DNA from: an uncultured Alphaproteobacteria bacterium
Lineage (GTDB): Bacteria > Pseudomonadota > Alphaproteobacteria > RF32 > CAG-239
DNA length: 64,000 nt
Reading direction: 5' to 3'
NCBI GenBank assembly: GCA_944392235.1
Contig: CALXVZ010000002.1
Location: 1 to 64,000, forward strand
Shown here: piece by piece, positions 1-8,117 of the stretch
Layout: every line of letters begins with the position of its first letter
Numbering within the stretch: the first letter of the stretch is position 1
The notes under the pieces: model-generated
The model's input: only the letters and a program-made list of their open reading frames with translations
What the model was told of the DNA's origin: nothing
Databases searched by the model: none
Program-made: the position numbers and the translations under genes

Positions 1-69
1 GGTAATCTTCCTTAATTCCTTACTTGCTAAAAACTTTTAATTTTAGTCTTGACTTTTAGTACATTTACT

Positions 70-91
70 CCCCGACCTTTGACAGTCGGGG
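70..91. other. GC-rich hairpin in the gene-free left end
   Basis: Bases 1-253 hold no gene that I can support. The one clear structure is a perfect 7-bp stem (CCCCGAC, 70-76, with GTCGGGG, 85-91) around an 8-base loop. It stands out from very AT-rich surroundings and is followed by ATATATTTATT. A second small perfect stem (ATAAC/GTTAT) lies at 127-139. The hairpin could be a terminator for a gene left of the window or part of a structured RNA. Its CCCC...GGGGATAT outline resembles the last hairpin of the element at 17295-17410. Confidence 0.45.
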
Positions 92-253
92 ATATATTTA
101 TTGAATCCGTAAATTACAGATACAATATAACGATGTTATACCCTAACACCGAACTAGATAAAGAGCCGATGAAAGCCCGCACCACCTCTGGCACTAACAG
201 ATAAACTCTGCTAAAAAGATAATAAATCAGAGCCTCTTAAAAAAAAGTAAACT

Positions 254-2086
254 TTAAAAATTAACCTTAACTCCTAGACTGAACTCTTCATCGTCCTGAT
301 AATCAGAATTAAACATTTTATATCCGGCATAAAGCATCACATCGCGAGTTAAACCATAAGCCCCCTCTGCTTGATATGTCTGCCCACGTGCCGTATCGCT
401 GGTTGTAAAATTCTGCATTGCATTAAGATTAAGACGTATTTTGCCAGAATTATAATAAACACCGCCTTTAAAACCAATACCCAAATAGCCATTATCATGC
501 AAACCGCCACCATATGCAACATTAGGAACACTCATTGCATACAACAAAGCATTTTTAGTCAGAGCATAACTTTGCCCAACACCTGTTTCTAAAACAACAG
601 CTCCACTATCCTCACCGGTTTTAGCATCAAACAATTCTCTATAACCAAACTTAATATCATAGGATAGAGGTGCAAACATCGCATCCGCTCCGGCAAGAGA
701 TTTAATACTCAAGAGATTAAACTCTTGCAACATCCACTTATCATGAGAATCATAATGACGCAATTTTCCATCCAACAAATTAATCTCCGCCCCAAACAAT
801 AACCCGTAACTATCATCTAATAGAGAATTATAAACCGGTTTAAAACTAAGTTCCTGAAAATTTTCACCATTTCTACTGCCAACACTCATTACAATTTGTT
901 TAGCTTTATGAGCTTCAACTGGATTTTCCCCTGTTTTAAGTTCATCAAAATACTGCCGTTGATTTTTAATTTTACTCCTAACCATTAAAAGTTTCAGACT
1001 TTTTTTGCGATAGTCGGCTAATTCCAAATCACCATCAACATATTTATACTGCACATATTGATATGCAGTTTCAAGAACATCTGCCTGCTCTTCTTCATTA
1101 AGAAAAGACAAATCAATTTTATTACCATGAATAATATCAATAAAAGTATCATACTGCCGAGCGTTCATTTGTTCAGCCCGATATTTTAATTTAGATTGAC
1201 GAGAAGGACGATAATTAACATTTTTCACAAAATCAGGAATATCATTAACAGCCTTAAGTGTTGCTAATGGAACAGTATAACCATTAAATTCTTGACTAAT
1301 TTTTAAGTCAGGACGCACCGCATCAAGCATCAACAAAAGAACAAACGAGCAATTTCTGGAAAGAAAATAATAACGAATTTTTGCACGTTGCATTTCCCAC
1401 ATATGAGCCGTAAACAATTCCAATTCATCATCAGAAAGGTTTAGTTTATATTCCCAAATATCACGATTCTCAATATTATTATAGAGGTTAATCACGTCGT
1501 AGTATGGTTTAATGCCAAAAGTCCCATAATATCCTCCCCACAATCCTTTAAGAGCATAAAGAACACCAGTTTCATCACCGGTATCAGCACCAAAATTCGC
1601 CCCATGAGCCAAAAGTTGTGTTCCTTTACGATTAGTATCAATACGAAATAACGTATGTCCAAACAAGGAAGAAGGATTACTCATATAAGCATTCGTAAAA
1701 AGCATCGTAACAGCTTTTGGTTGCACATCAGCTAAAAATTTCTGATAATCTTTGCAGTCAAGTAATGAACCGGCAACCAAACCTTTCCTTTGCAAATATA
1801 AAAAACGAGCAGGAAAAGAACATTTTTCCAGATTATCTTTCTCATTAAAGACTTGCAAAGAAGATAAAAACTCTTCTTCAGGATTTTTCCGTCCATTTTC
1901 AGTTAAAAAGAATTCATTATTTTCCACAAAAGAAAGATAATGATCACCTTTTTTCTGATAATGAAGAAGGCTCAACCACCCATCATCAAAAGTTCCCGAA
2001 GAAGTATGTATATTCAAATTAGCACTTGCTGAAAAAGGAAGGATTAAGAGAGCTAACAAACAAAAAACTACACGATACATTTTCAA
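254..2086 (-). CDS. DUF4105 (Lnb N-terminal periplasmic domain) outer-membrane protein
   Basis: This encodes a 610-residue exported protein. Residues 1-22 form a signal peptide ending in SASA. The central part carries the DUF4105 pattern: NAYMSNPSSLFGHTLFRID, then a conserved GGYYGTFG stretch and a RNCSF motif around a Cys. These residues suggest a papain-like/NlpC-type fold in the periplasm. The last ~200 residues alternate hydrophobic and polar residues and end in VNF, typical of an outer-membrane beta barrel. It is followed by the DUF3015 gene on the same strand and may share regulation with it. Family members are widespread in Gram-negatives, with unsettled function. Family assignment is firm; catalytic activity is unproven. 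Confidence 0.85.
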   Translation of the reverse strand: MKMYRVVFCLLALLILPFSASANLNIHTSSGTFDDGWLSLLHYQKKGDHYLSFVENNEFFLTENGRKNPEEEFLSSLQVFNEKDNLEKCSFPARFLYLQRKGLVAGSLLDCKDYQKFLADVQPKAVTMLFTNAYMSNPSSLFGHTLFRIDTNRKGTQLLAHGANFGADTGDETGVLYALKGLWGGYYGTFGIKPYYDVINLYNNIENRDIWEYKLNLSDDELELFTAHMWEMQRAKIRYYFLSRNCSFVLLLMLDAVRPDLKISQEFNGYTVPLATLKAVNDIPDFVKNVNYRPSRQSKLKYRAEQMNARQYDTFIDIIHGNKIDLSFLNEEEQADVLETAYQYVQYKYVDGDLELADYRKKSLKLLMVRSKIKNQRQYFDELKTGENPVEAHKAKQIVMSVGSRNGENFQELSFKPVYNSLLDDSYGLLFGAEINLLDGKLRHYDSHDKWMLQEFNLLSIKSLAGADAMFAPLSYDIKFGYRELFDAKTGEDSGAVVLETGVGQSYALTKNALLYAMSVPNVAYGGGLHDNGYLGIGFKGGVYYNSGKIRLNLNAMQNFTTSDTARGQTYQAEGAYGLTRDVMLYAGYKMFNSDYQDDEEFSLGVKVNF

Positions 2087-2098
2087 ACCAAATAGATA

Positions 2099-2130
2099 TA
2101 AAAAAGGCGTGGAAGATTTTACTCCACGCC
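2099..2130 (-). terminator. Rho-independent terminator after the DUF3015 gene
   Basis: An 8-bp perfect stem (GGCGTGGA, 2106-2113, with TCCACGCC, 2123-2130) is followed on the minus strand by a run of six T. It lies 12 bases after the DUF3015 stop and just before the start of the DUF4105 gene, so the two genes are probably transcribed separately. Confidence 0.85.
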
Positions 2131-2141
2131 CTAAAAGAGAA

Positions 2142-2600
2142 TTAAGCCTGAGCTAATTCCATAATTTTGAGTGTCAAATCAACAGCTTCAACATTTTCAT
2201 CTGTAAAGAGGTAAGCAAAATTTTGTTGAGCTTTAGCACCTAATTCAGCACTATCAACATCGAGCAAACCTGCAATTGTATCAATAGTTTCGCCTTTACC
2301 AGCAGAAGCATCCATTGCAAATTGCTCCATATTATTTTCAATAACAGCCAAAACCAATTTACCAGTACCACCTGTAACACGACCATTAGGATCACAACCA
2401 GAAGTCCCCAAAGTAACACCGATAGTATTCAAGAAAATACCATTAGTTGTCATAGCCAAAACTTGAGGAATAATACCGGACTGCCCTCTCCAAGCCATAG
2501 ACCCCAAACCACAACCCCCTGTAGAGTCAATAGCCTTAGCAGGAGAGCCAGCGAATAAAGCAACTGCAAAAACAGCACTCAATAACAAGTTTTTTTTCAT
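2142..2600 (-). CDS. DUF3015 family exported protein
   Basis: The 152-residue product starts with a signal peptide (MKKNLLLSAVFAVALFAGSPAKA). The mature part has the DUF3015 signature: CGLGSMAW near its N-terminus, a repeated TTNG...GVTLGTSGC segment and a helical C-terminal half. I chose the ATG at 2600 because AGGAG sits just upstream and the signal peptide begins there; a longer reading frame to 2663 adds residues with no support. DUF3015 proteins are periplasmic or surface-associated and of unknown function. It has its own terminator. Confidence 0.85.
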   Translation of the reverse strand: MKKNLLLSAVFAVALFAGSPAKAIDSTGGCGLGSMAWRGQSGIIPQVLAMTTNGIFLNTIGVTLGTSGCDPNGRVTGGTGKLVLAVIENNMEQFAMDASAGKGETIDTIAGLLDVDSAELGAKAQQNFAYLFTDENVEAVDLTLKIMELAQA

Positions 2601-2710
2601 CAGAATTCTCCTAAATAAATAATACAGAAGAAGTGTAACACGACAAAAGAGGTTGTATAGCACAAAGTTTAACTAATCAACATTTAAAACGAGCAGAACA
2701 GACGAGATTT

Positions 2711-2742
2711 AAGACAAAGACAAAGACAAAGACAAAGTCAAA
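2711..2742. repeat. Hexamer tandem repeat (GACAAA)
   Basis: Four perfect GACAAA units (2713-2736) are followed by one imperfect unit (GTCAAA). The tract lies between the divergently placed DUF3015 gene and greA promoter. It is a simple-sequence tract that could vary in length by slippage; no gene crosses it. Confidence 0.8.
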
Positions 2743-2796
2743 ATAAAATTAAGTAGGAAAAATAAAAAGATAACCACAAGCTAAAAAAAAATTAAC

Positions 2797-2824
2797 TTGA
2801 TTTATTTTTTAAACATGCTATATA
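2797..2824 (+). promoter_or_regulatory. Probable sigma-70 promoter of greA
   Basis: TTGATT (2797-2802), a 16-base spacer and TATATA (2819-2824) form a near-consensus housekeeping promoter. It places the transcript start around 2831, giving greA an untranslated leader of about 120 bases. This is a pattern match only. Confidence 0.6.
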
Positions 2825-2851
2825 TGAATCTAAATAGAGATAAAGAATATC

Positions 2852-2926
2852 GGCTGGCACTTAAAAGTGGCAGTCAAATTTTTTCAATTTTTTCGATTAA
2901 CAACTCATCCGCAGACCAAATGCGGA
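2852..2926 (+). promoter_or_regulatory. Structured greA leader (two hairpins)
   Basis: The greA leader contains two stems. The first (2852-2875) pairs GGCTG/CAGTC and CACTT/AAGTG around a G-G mismatch and is followed by two T-runs, so it looks like a terminator. The second (TCCGCA 2908-2913 with TGCGGA 2921-2926) ends 25 bases before the greA start. In E. coli the greA leader is also terminated early and yields small RNAs (GraL); a similar attenuation role here is an inference. Confidence 0.45.
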
Positions 2927-2950
2927 GATGTTATTTTTAGGAGAATTAAG

Positions 2951-3424
2951 ATGGATAAATTTCCGCTAACCAAAAAAGGATTTTTACAGTTGGAACAAGA
3001 ACTTAAAACCTTAAAAGGGGTTGAGCGTCCAAACGTAATTGCGGCCATTGCAGAAGCACGTTCACATGGTGATTTATCAGAAAATGCAGAATATTCCGCA
3101 GCAAAAGAAAAACAAGGTTTCATAGAAGGAAGAATACAAGAGTTAGAAGCTGTTGTAAGTCGAGCACAAGTTATAGATCCGACAGAAATGCATGGAAGCG
3201 TTATCAGATTTGGTGCAACTGTTTCTGTAGTTGATGTAGATACAGATGTAGAAAATAGCTATCAAATTGTCGGAGATTATGAAGCAGACATTAATGAAAA
3301 CAAGATTTCATTATCATCCCCCTTAGCCAAAGCTTTAATTGGCAAAGAAGTTGGAGATGAAGTAGTATACATGGCTCCTGGTGGTAAAAAAACATTTGAA
3401 GTATTAGAAGTTCTGTATATTTAA
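2951..3424 (+). CDS. greA: Transcription elongation factor GreA
   Basis: GreA rescues backtracked RNA polymerase by stimulating cleavage of the nascent transcript in the secondary channel. The 157-residue product has the standard length. Its N-terminal coiled-coil domain contains the family pattern ending HGDLSENAEYSAAKE, including the acidic tip residues, and a C-terminal FKBP-like domain follows with PLAKALIGK and GDEV. The start at 2951 follows TAGGAG and gives the usual PLT start; an upstream in-frame start at 2867 would translate the leader hairpins. It is a single-gene unit with its own promoter and terminator. Confidence 0.97.
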   Translation: MDKFPLTKKGFLQLEQELKTLKGVERPNVIAAIAEARSHGDLSENAEYSAAKEKQGFIEGRIQELEAVVSRAQVIDPTEMHGSVIRFGATVSVVDVDTDVENSYQIVGDYEADINENKISLSSPLAKALIGKEVGDEVVYMAPGGKKTFEVLEVLYI

Positions 3425-3454
3425 AAAAAACCTCAATAACAATTTTATATCAAG

Positions 3455-3480
3455 AACCGGAAGCTTTTCCGGTTTTTTTT
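3455..3480 (+). terminator. Rho-independent terminator of greA
   Basis: AACCGGA and TCCGGTT pair perfectly around a 6-base loop and are followed by eight T. It lies about 30 bases after the greA stop. Confidence 0.9.
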
Positions 3481-3629
3481 ATATAAAAAAAAGAAAATTA
3501 GTCTTAACAACAAGATGAAATCAAAAATAAAATTTTAAATCTATCCCAACAGATTAGATACATTGACCAAAAATTAACCCTTACATGGATATAACAACAA
3601 CAAATACAACTTTGCTGAAAGAAATAATA

Positions 3630-3971
3630 ATGAGACAAATATACCCACTAATTCTTTTAACAATATCCAATGTTTTCATGACTTTTGCATGGTATGGACA
3701 TTTAAAATACAAATCCACAGCACTATGGACAGTTATTTTAGCCAGTTGGGGAATTGCATTTTTTGAATATTGCTTTCAAGTTCCGGCAAATCGCATTGGT
3801 CATGATTATTTTAGTGCTGCACAATTAAAAATAATGCAAGAAGCCATCACAATAGTCGTTTTCTGCATATTTTCACTATTATACTTAAAAGAAGAAATAA
3901 AATGGAATTATCTTGTTGGATTTGCCTTAATTTTACTTGCAGTATTTTTCGTATTTAAGAAGTGGGATTAA
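3630..3971 (+). CDS. DMT-family (DUF486) small membrane protein
   Basis: The 113-residue product has four predicted membrane helices. It contains the characteristic FAWYGHLK after helix 1 and FFEYCFQVPANRIG in the first half, which match the DUF486 group of small drug/metabolite-transporter-like proteins. I prefer the ATG at 3630, which begins directly with the first helix and has GAAAG upstream; an in-frame ATG at 3585 would add 15 polar residues. Substrate is unknown. The gene stands alone between greA and the next plus-strand gene. Confidence 0.85.
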   Translation: MRQIYPLILLTISNVFMTFAWYGHLKYKSTALWTVILASWGIAFFEYCFQVPANRIGHDYFSAAQLKIMQEAITIVVFCIFSLLYLKEEIKWNYLVGFALILLAVFFVFKKWD

Positions 3972-4100
3972 ATCATAACAAAAAAATTTTTCCATTACCA
4001 AAGATAAAAAAGATTGAAGAAATTATATTTTAAGCCATGTCAGATTATGACGCACAAGTAATTTATCATAATTACAGAATTAACGAAAAGGAGAAACATC

Positions 4101-4646
4101 ATGGCTCTTAATGGAATTGAAGAATTTGTCGGGGAATATCTAAAAATAATTGAGGGGTGCGATTTCATTAAATATAATGAAAAATTCACAGTCAAAACAG
4201 AAGACAAACACAAACAAAAAGGAATGTCTGAAATTGATGTTATTGGAATAAGATTAAGTGACAAAACAATTTTTGCATGTGAAGTATCAGCACAAATGAA
4301 CGGAATATTCGGAACATATCCTCAAAAACTTGATAAAAAAAATCCGAATAATAAATTTGCAAAAAATCAACGCTATATTGAAGAGTACTTTAAAGACTTT
4401 GCACCCACTACCATTAGACACATGTTTTGGTGTCCAATATTAAAAGAAAAACAAAAAGAAAAATTTACATTACCTACTAAAGATTTTACCGTTGAGTTAA
4501 TTGCCGAGCAAGATTTTTTAAAGAAAATCGAGGAACTAAAAAATTTTTTATCAACACAAAAATGCGATTATTCTTCCCCCATTACCCGCTTTTTACAAAT
4601 TTTAGCCCACCTAGAAAAAAACAATAAAAATAAAGATAGCAACTAA
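4101..4646 (+). CDS. Hypothetical protein, possible PD-(D/E)XK nuclease fold
   Basis: I do not recognise a named family for this 181-residue soluble protein. Residues ~40-65 read EIDVIGIRLSDKTIFACEVSAQ-like, that is, a Glu, then an Asp on one strand and a Glu-x-Ser on the next. This spacing is typical of PD-(D/E)XK nucleases, although the final Lys is replaced by Ser. The rest is Lys-rich and helical with a conserved-looking HMFWCP segment. A good AAGGAG ribosome site precedes the ATG. It converges on the DnaB-like gene, sharing a terminator region. Function is uncertain; the fold is an inference from motif spacing only. Confidence 0.55.
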   Translation: MALNGIEEFVGEYLKIIEGCDFIKYNEKFTVKTEDKHKQKGMSEIDVIGIRLSDKTIFACEVSAQMNGIFGTYPQKLDKKNPNNKFAKNQRYIEEYFKDFAPTTIRHMFWCPILKEKQKEKFTLPTKDFTVELIAEQDFLKKIEELKNFLSTQKCDYSSPITRFLQILAHLEKNNKNKDSN

Positions 4647-4674
4647 ATTCAGACCAATAAATATTAACTCTAGA

Positions 4675-4718
4675 GTTCCATTTTAAATAACCCCATTTAA
4701 AATGGAACATCTTTTTTT
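4675..4718 (+). terminator. Long-stem terminator between convergent genes
   Basis: A perfect 14-bp AT-rich stem (4675-4688 with 4695-4708) around AACCCC is followed by ATCTTTTTTT. It ends the plus-strand gene at 4646 and overlaps the last codons of the minus-strand DnaB-like gene, whose stop is at 4697. Confidence 0.75.
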
Positions 4719-5725
4719 GATAATTTAAGATTATCCCAAATTCCATATTCCAAATTGCAAAAACATTTAACCATCCCTGACCGAGCATATTTATTTCTAG
4801 CAATTATGATGTCACATTCATTTTTGGACTTTTGATATTTATTCTCCCAACATTGCACTCGTTTATCAAAATGTTCTTGTGTTTCATTCTGCTTTTTTTG
4901 AGGTTCAAACATTTCTAAATAATAAGATTCTCGATATAAAAATAAAATTTTATCACAAAAAGGAGCGGCAATAATTCCAATATCATCATCAGATATTAAC
5001 GGACGTTTATCAGAACGTTTTTCAAGATTTCTACTCAACTGCCCTAAAACTAAAATTGGAACATTAAGTTTTTGCGCTATCTTTTTGAATCCTTTCAGAG
5101 TGGTATAAGCTGAATAATTTTTAAATGAAAATAACATTAAATAATCAACAACAATAAAGCCAATTTGGGTATAACAACTAATTTCTTTAATTTTACTTGC
5201 TATATAATCCAAAGATAACTCATAACTATCACATATATAAAAAGGCAATTTTTCTAGTTTATTATTAATATCAGCCACTGTTTTTAATTCTTTATAAGAC
5301 ATGCTTTGATTTTTACTTATATGCAAATAAAACTTTTCAACATCCATAACTTTTTCAGTCATAACACATTGTAATTGACGCAAAGTAAGACCTGCATCAC
5401 CTGAACAAAAATACAAAACACATTGATTATTTTCCTTTAAGAATGACTGAGCTATTTTATAAGAAAGATTAATAGCAAAAGATGTTTTCCCCATACTTGG
5501 ACGAGAAGCAAGCAAAATAACCTCTCCCCCATTCAAGCCATGCAACCTATCATCTAAATCTTTTATCCCCGTAGAAAAACAAGAGTTCGAATATTTATAA
5601 TTCTGCTGCTCTAAATAAGACTGAAATATTGAAGAAACATGATCAGGACAATTTCTATAATTTGATTTTCTTAAGATTTTAGATTTTGCCTTTTTAATAT
5701 TTAATAACCACTTTATTAAAAACAT
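4697..5725 (-). CDS. Stand-alone DnaB-like helicase C-terminal (RecA) domain protein
   Basis: The 342-residue product matches the motor domain of replicative helicase DnaB: STGIKDLDDRLHGLNGGE, a Walker A loop SRPSMGKTS (Gly-Lys at 79-80), a Walker B strand FIVVDYLML and a LGQLSRNLEKR segment. DnaB itself is about 450-500 residues with an N-terminal primase-contact domain. Here only about 45 unrelated basic residues precede the motor, so it is a domain-size paralogue and not the main replicative helicase. The start has GGAG upstream. It may act as a hexameric ATPase on DNA; its job (repair, plasmid or phage derived) cannot be read from context. Confidence 0.75.
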   Translation of the reverse strand: MFLIKWLLNIKKAKSKILRKSNYRNCPDHVSSIFQSYLEQQNYKYSNSCFSTGIKDLDDRLHGLNGGEVILLASRPSMGKTSFAINLSYKIAQSFLKENNQCVLYFCSGDAGLTLRQLQCVMTEKVMDVEKFYLHISKNQSMSYKELKTVADINNKLEKLPFYICDSYELSLDYIASKIKEISCYTQIGFIVVDYLMLFSFKNYSAYTTLKGFKKIAQKLNVPILVLGQLSRNLEKRSDKRPLISDDDIGIIAAPFCDKILFLYRESYYLEMFEPQKKQNETQEHFDKRVQCWENKYQKSKNECDIIIARNKYARSGMVKCFCNLEYGIWDNLKLSKKDVPF

Positions 5726-5883
5726 ATTTCATCTCCATCATTTACTTTTTTTAGCGATATAATATAAAAACGACAAAATCTGACGTAACAAATAAAGACT
5801 ATATAAAATAACGAAGAGAATAAAATAAGCTATAAAAAAGATACAAAAAAAACCTCACAAGAGAGTGAAGTTTTAAAATAGAA

Positions 5884-5974
<91 letters not shown>

Positions 5975-6060
5975 GTAGCGAGATATGTATAACGACTTTC
6001 AAGAATTTGCAAGAACTTTTTTCATTTTTATACAATAAGTCGCCACATACATTTTCCAAA

Positions 6061-6651
6061 TTATCCTTCAGGATAACCGATAACTTGATTCATAATTACA
6101 AATTCATCTCTACCTAAATGAAGTTTATCTTTAAGTTCATCTTTATCAATATAAGCACGAACAATAGTATTTAATCCTTTACTTGTTGCATATAAGTAAA
6201 CATTCTGCGCCGCTGCTCCTGCATGAAAAGATGAATATTCTTTATCGCTTCCGGTATAGATTAAATTAAGCGGCGCATTTTTCACAAAATCTTGTTTAGC
6301 AATATATTTACTAATTTCCTCATCACTTACTTTAACTAAAGAATTAGCATTTGCATCATAAGACCAAATAGAATTTTGATAAACAACAAAAACTTTTAAA
6401 TTTTGTTGTTTCATCGCTGTAGGAACAGTTCTTGTGCCTTTCTTATTAACCCCAAAAGAAGCCCACAACAAATCACTCAATGTTTGTTCACTAATATCTC
6501 TATCTGAATACTCTCTGGAAGAATGGCGACTATCAATTAATTGCATCAACTCAGAACTTTTATCTGGTTGAGGTAATTGTCTAATTTCCGCAGCATTAAT
6601 ACTAAGAGGAGCCCCTACTGAAAACAACATTAAAAATAGTTTACGCCACAT
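6061..6651 (-). CDS. Exported SagB/ThcOx-type nitroreductase-family protein
   Basis: The 196-residue product begins with a signal peptide (MWRKLFLMLFSVGAPLSINA). The mature part has nitroreductase features: a basic SRHSSREYS flavin-binding segment, a SDLLWASFGVN helix, then a HAGAAAQNVYLYATSKGL block and a C-terminal GYPEG. These match the SagB-type oxidoreductases (FMN-dependent), which usually act in the cytoplasm. The signal peptide is therefore notable, though exported single-domain members exist. I chose 6651 because AGGAG lies 8 bases upstream. No peptide-modification partner genes are adjacent. Flavin binding is inferred from family. Confidence 0.8.
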   Translation of the reverse strand: MWRKLFLMLFSVGAPLSINAAEIRQLPQPDKSSELMQLIDSRHSSREYSDRDISEQTLSDLLWASFGVNKKGTRTVPTAMKQQNLKVFVVYQNSIWSYDANANSLVKVSDEEISKYIAKQDFVKNAPLNLIYTGSDKEYSSFHAGAAAQNVYLYATSKGLNTIVRAYIDKDELKDKLHLGRDEFVIMNQVIGYPEG

Positions 6652-6724
6652 AACACATCTCCTATAAAATAGCATATATCTTTATAGGCAAAATATGCTT
6701 TAAATTCAGTTAAAAAGGAAATAT

Positions 6725-8050
6725 CTATTCGCGACTACCACGACCAAGATTAACACTAATTGGGACATACTTTTCATCAGAGACAGCTTTTTCACGTCCT
6801 TGCTGTTGTTCTTCAAGCATACGTTGTTTTCGTTCTTCTATATTTTTACGTTGTTCTTCATTATAAGCTTTTCGCTCTTCTTCAACACGCTGAGCATGGA
6901 ATTCTTTTGCTTTTTCAAAAATAACTTCATCTTTTTCTTCAGGTTTTTTAGCAATAACATTTTTAACCTTCAAAAAGGCTTTAACCAACTGATCGGTACT
7001 AATACTATTCTTTGTTAAATCAATCCACCCTGTAAAATGTCCATTACTTAAGAACTCAGTAAAATCGATATAAAAATGCTTAGCTTTCTTTTTATTTTTC
7101 GGAGCTAAAATTTTTTTAAGTTCATCAGGCGTTGGCACTCGACCTAAAGCTTGAGCAATTTGTTGAGGAGTAATAATACATTCACTCAAATCCAATTCCA
7201 TAATATTAACACCTGTAAAGTCGAGTCCCGTAAAATCGACACCTCTTAAATTGACCTGTCTCAAATCAATTTTAGTTAAATCCAATAAAGAAAGATTAAT
7301 CCGCCGCAAATTCAACTTATGAGGATAATAAACCGCCAAATATTCTACCAATGCTTGTAATTCTTCAATAGCTAATTCATCCATACGGATATCAATTAAA
7401 ATAGCATCTTCAATATCAGCATCACGAAGAATAACACCTTCCATATTTGCGCCGGTAAAGTTTGTGCCTTTTAATTTAGCACCGGCAAAAATAGAGTCTG
7501 TTAAGTCTGTTCCAGATAAATCAGCTCCAGATAAATCGGCTCCGGTAAAGTCTGTCCCTGATAAATTAGCCCCTTTAAAATTTGCATCTTGTAAATTAGC
7601 TGCAGAAAAATCCGCATGAGACAAGTCTTGCCCTGCAAAATCCATACCAACCAAATTTTGCCCAACATGGTATTCACCATCCGCCAAATTTTTACGTCGA
7701 CCATTTAAGTCATCATATTTACTTATCTCATCAGCAATAGAGTGCCAAGAGTGGCTAAATTCATAAAGTTTAGCTTCGACTTCACCTTCTTGAACATGCC
7801 CTGCAAGAGTATTTTCCAACTCTTGCTCCATCATATCACGAACTTGTCCTAACTGAGCATAGTAAGCACGTAATTTTTCCATACGAGGAGAGACTTTTTT
7901 TTCTTTTACCACCTGTTGAAAATCAACGTTTTGAGTATCTGCACATTCATCAGAAACAATAGAACTATCCCCCTCATCGGAAAGATTAGCCACACTTCCC
8001 GGACGAAAGCCACCAAAATTATCTGTATCTAAATCATCAGAATATTTCAT
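6725..8050 (-). CDS. Pentapeptide-repeat protein with charged C-terminal tail
   Basis: The 441-residue protein has an acidic, disordered N-terminus and a helical segment (residues ~50-110). From about residue 130 there are tandem A(D/N)LxG-type pentapeptides (for example GANLSGTDFTGADLSGADL), and a second short repeat block follows around residues 250-285 (LRQVNLRGVDFTGLDF). Pentapeptide tracts form a right-handed quadrilateral beta helix, often used for protein-protein contacts. The last ~80 residues are rich in Glu/Lys/Arg and probably coiled coil. No signal peptide is seen, so it is likely cytoplasmic. GAGGG precedes the start. Specific function is unknown. Confidence 0.85.
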   Translation of the reverse strand: MKYSDDLDTDNFGGFRPGSVANLSDEGDSSIVSDECADTQNVDFQQVVKEKKVSPRMEKLRAYYAQLGQVRDMMEQELENTLAGHVQEGEVEAKLYEFSHSWHSIADEISKYDDLNGRRKNLADGEYHVGQNLVGMDFAGQDLSHADFSAANLQDANFKGANLSGTDFTGADLSGADLSGTDLTDSIFAGAKLKGTNFTGANMEGVILRDADIEDAILIDIRMDELAIEELQALVEYLAVYYPHKLNLRRINLSLLDLTKIDLRQVNLRGVDFTGLDFTGVNIMELDLSECIITPQQIAQALGRVPTPDELKKILAPKNKKKAKHFYIDFTEFLSNGHFTGWIDLTKNSISTDQLVKAFLKVKNVIAKKPEEKDEVIFEKAKEFHAQRVEEERKAYNEEQRKNIEERKQRMLEEQQQGREKAVSDEKYVPISVNLGRGSRE

Positions 8051-8117
8051 AAAGTTACAACCCTCTACAAAAAGCTGGAATCATGATACATTATTTTCAT
8101 AAAAAACTCAAGCATAA

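Noticed and set aside
1..253. Short minus-strand open frame of about 38 codons after the DUF4105 stop
   Set aside because: It has no ATG or ribosome site; I cannot tell it from chance open sequence.
2867..2950. Longer GreA start at 2867
   Set aside because: It would translate the two leader hairpins; the ATG at 2951 has TAGGAG and gives the normal GreA N-terminus.
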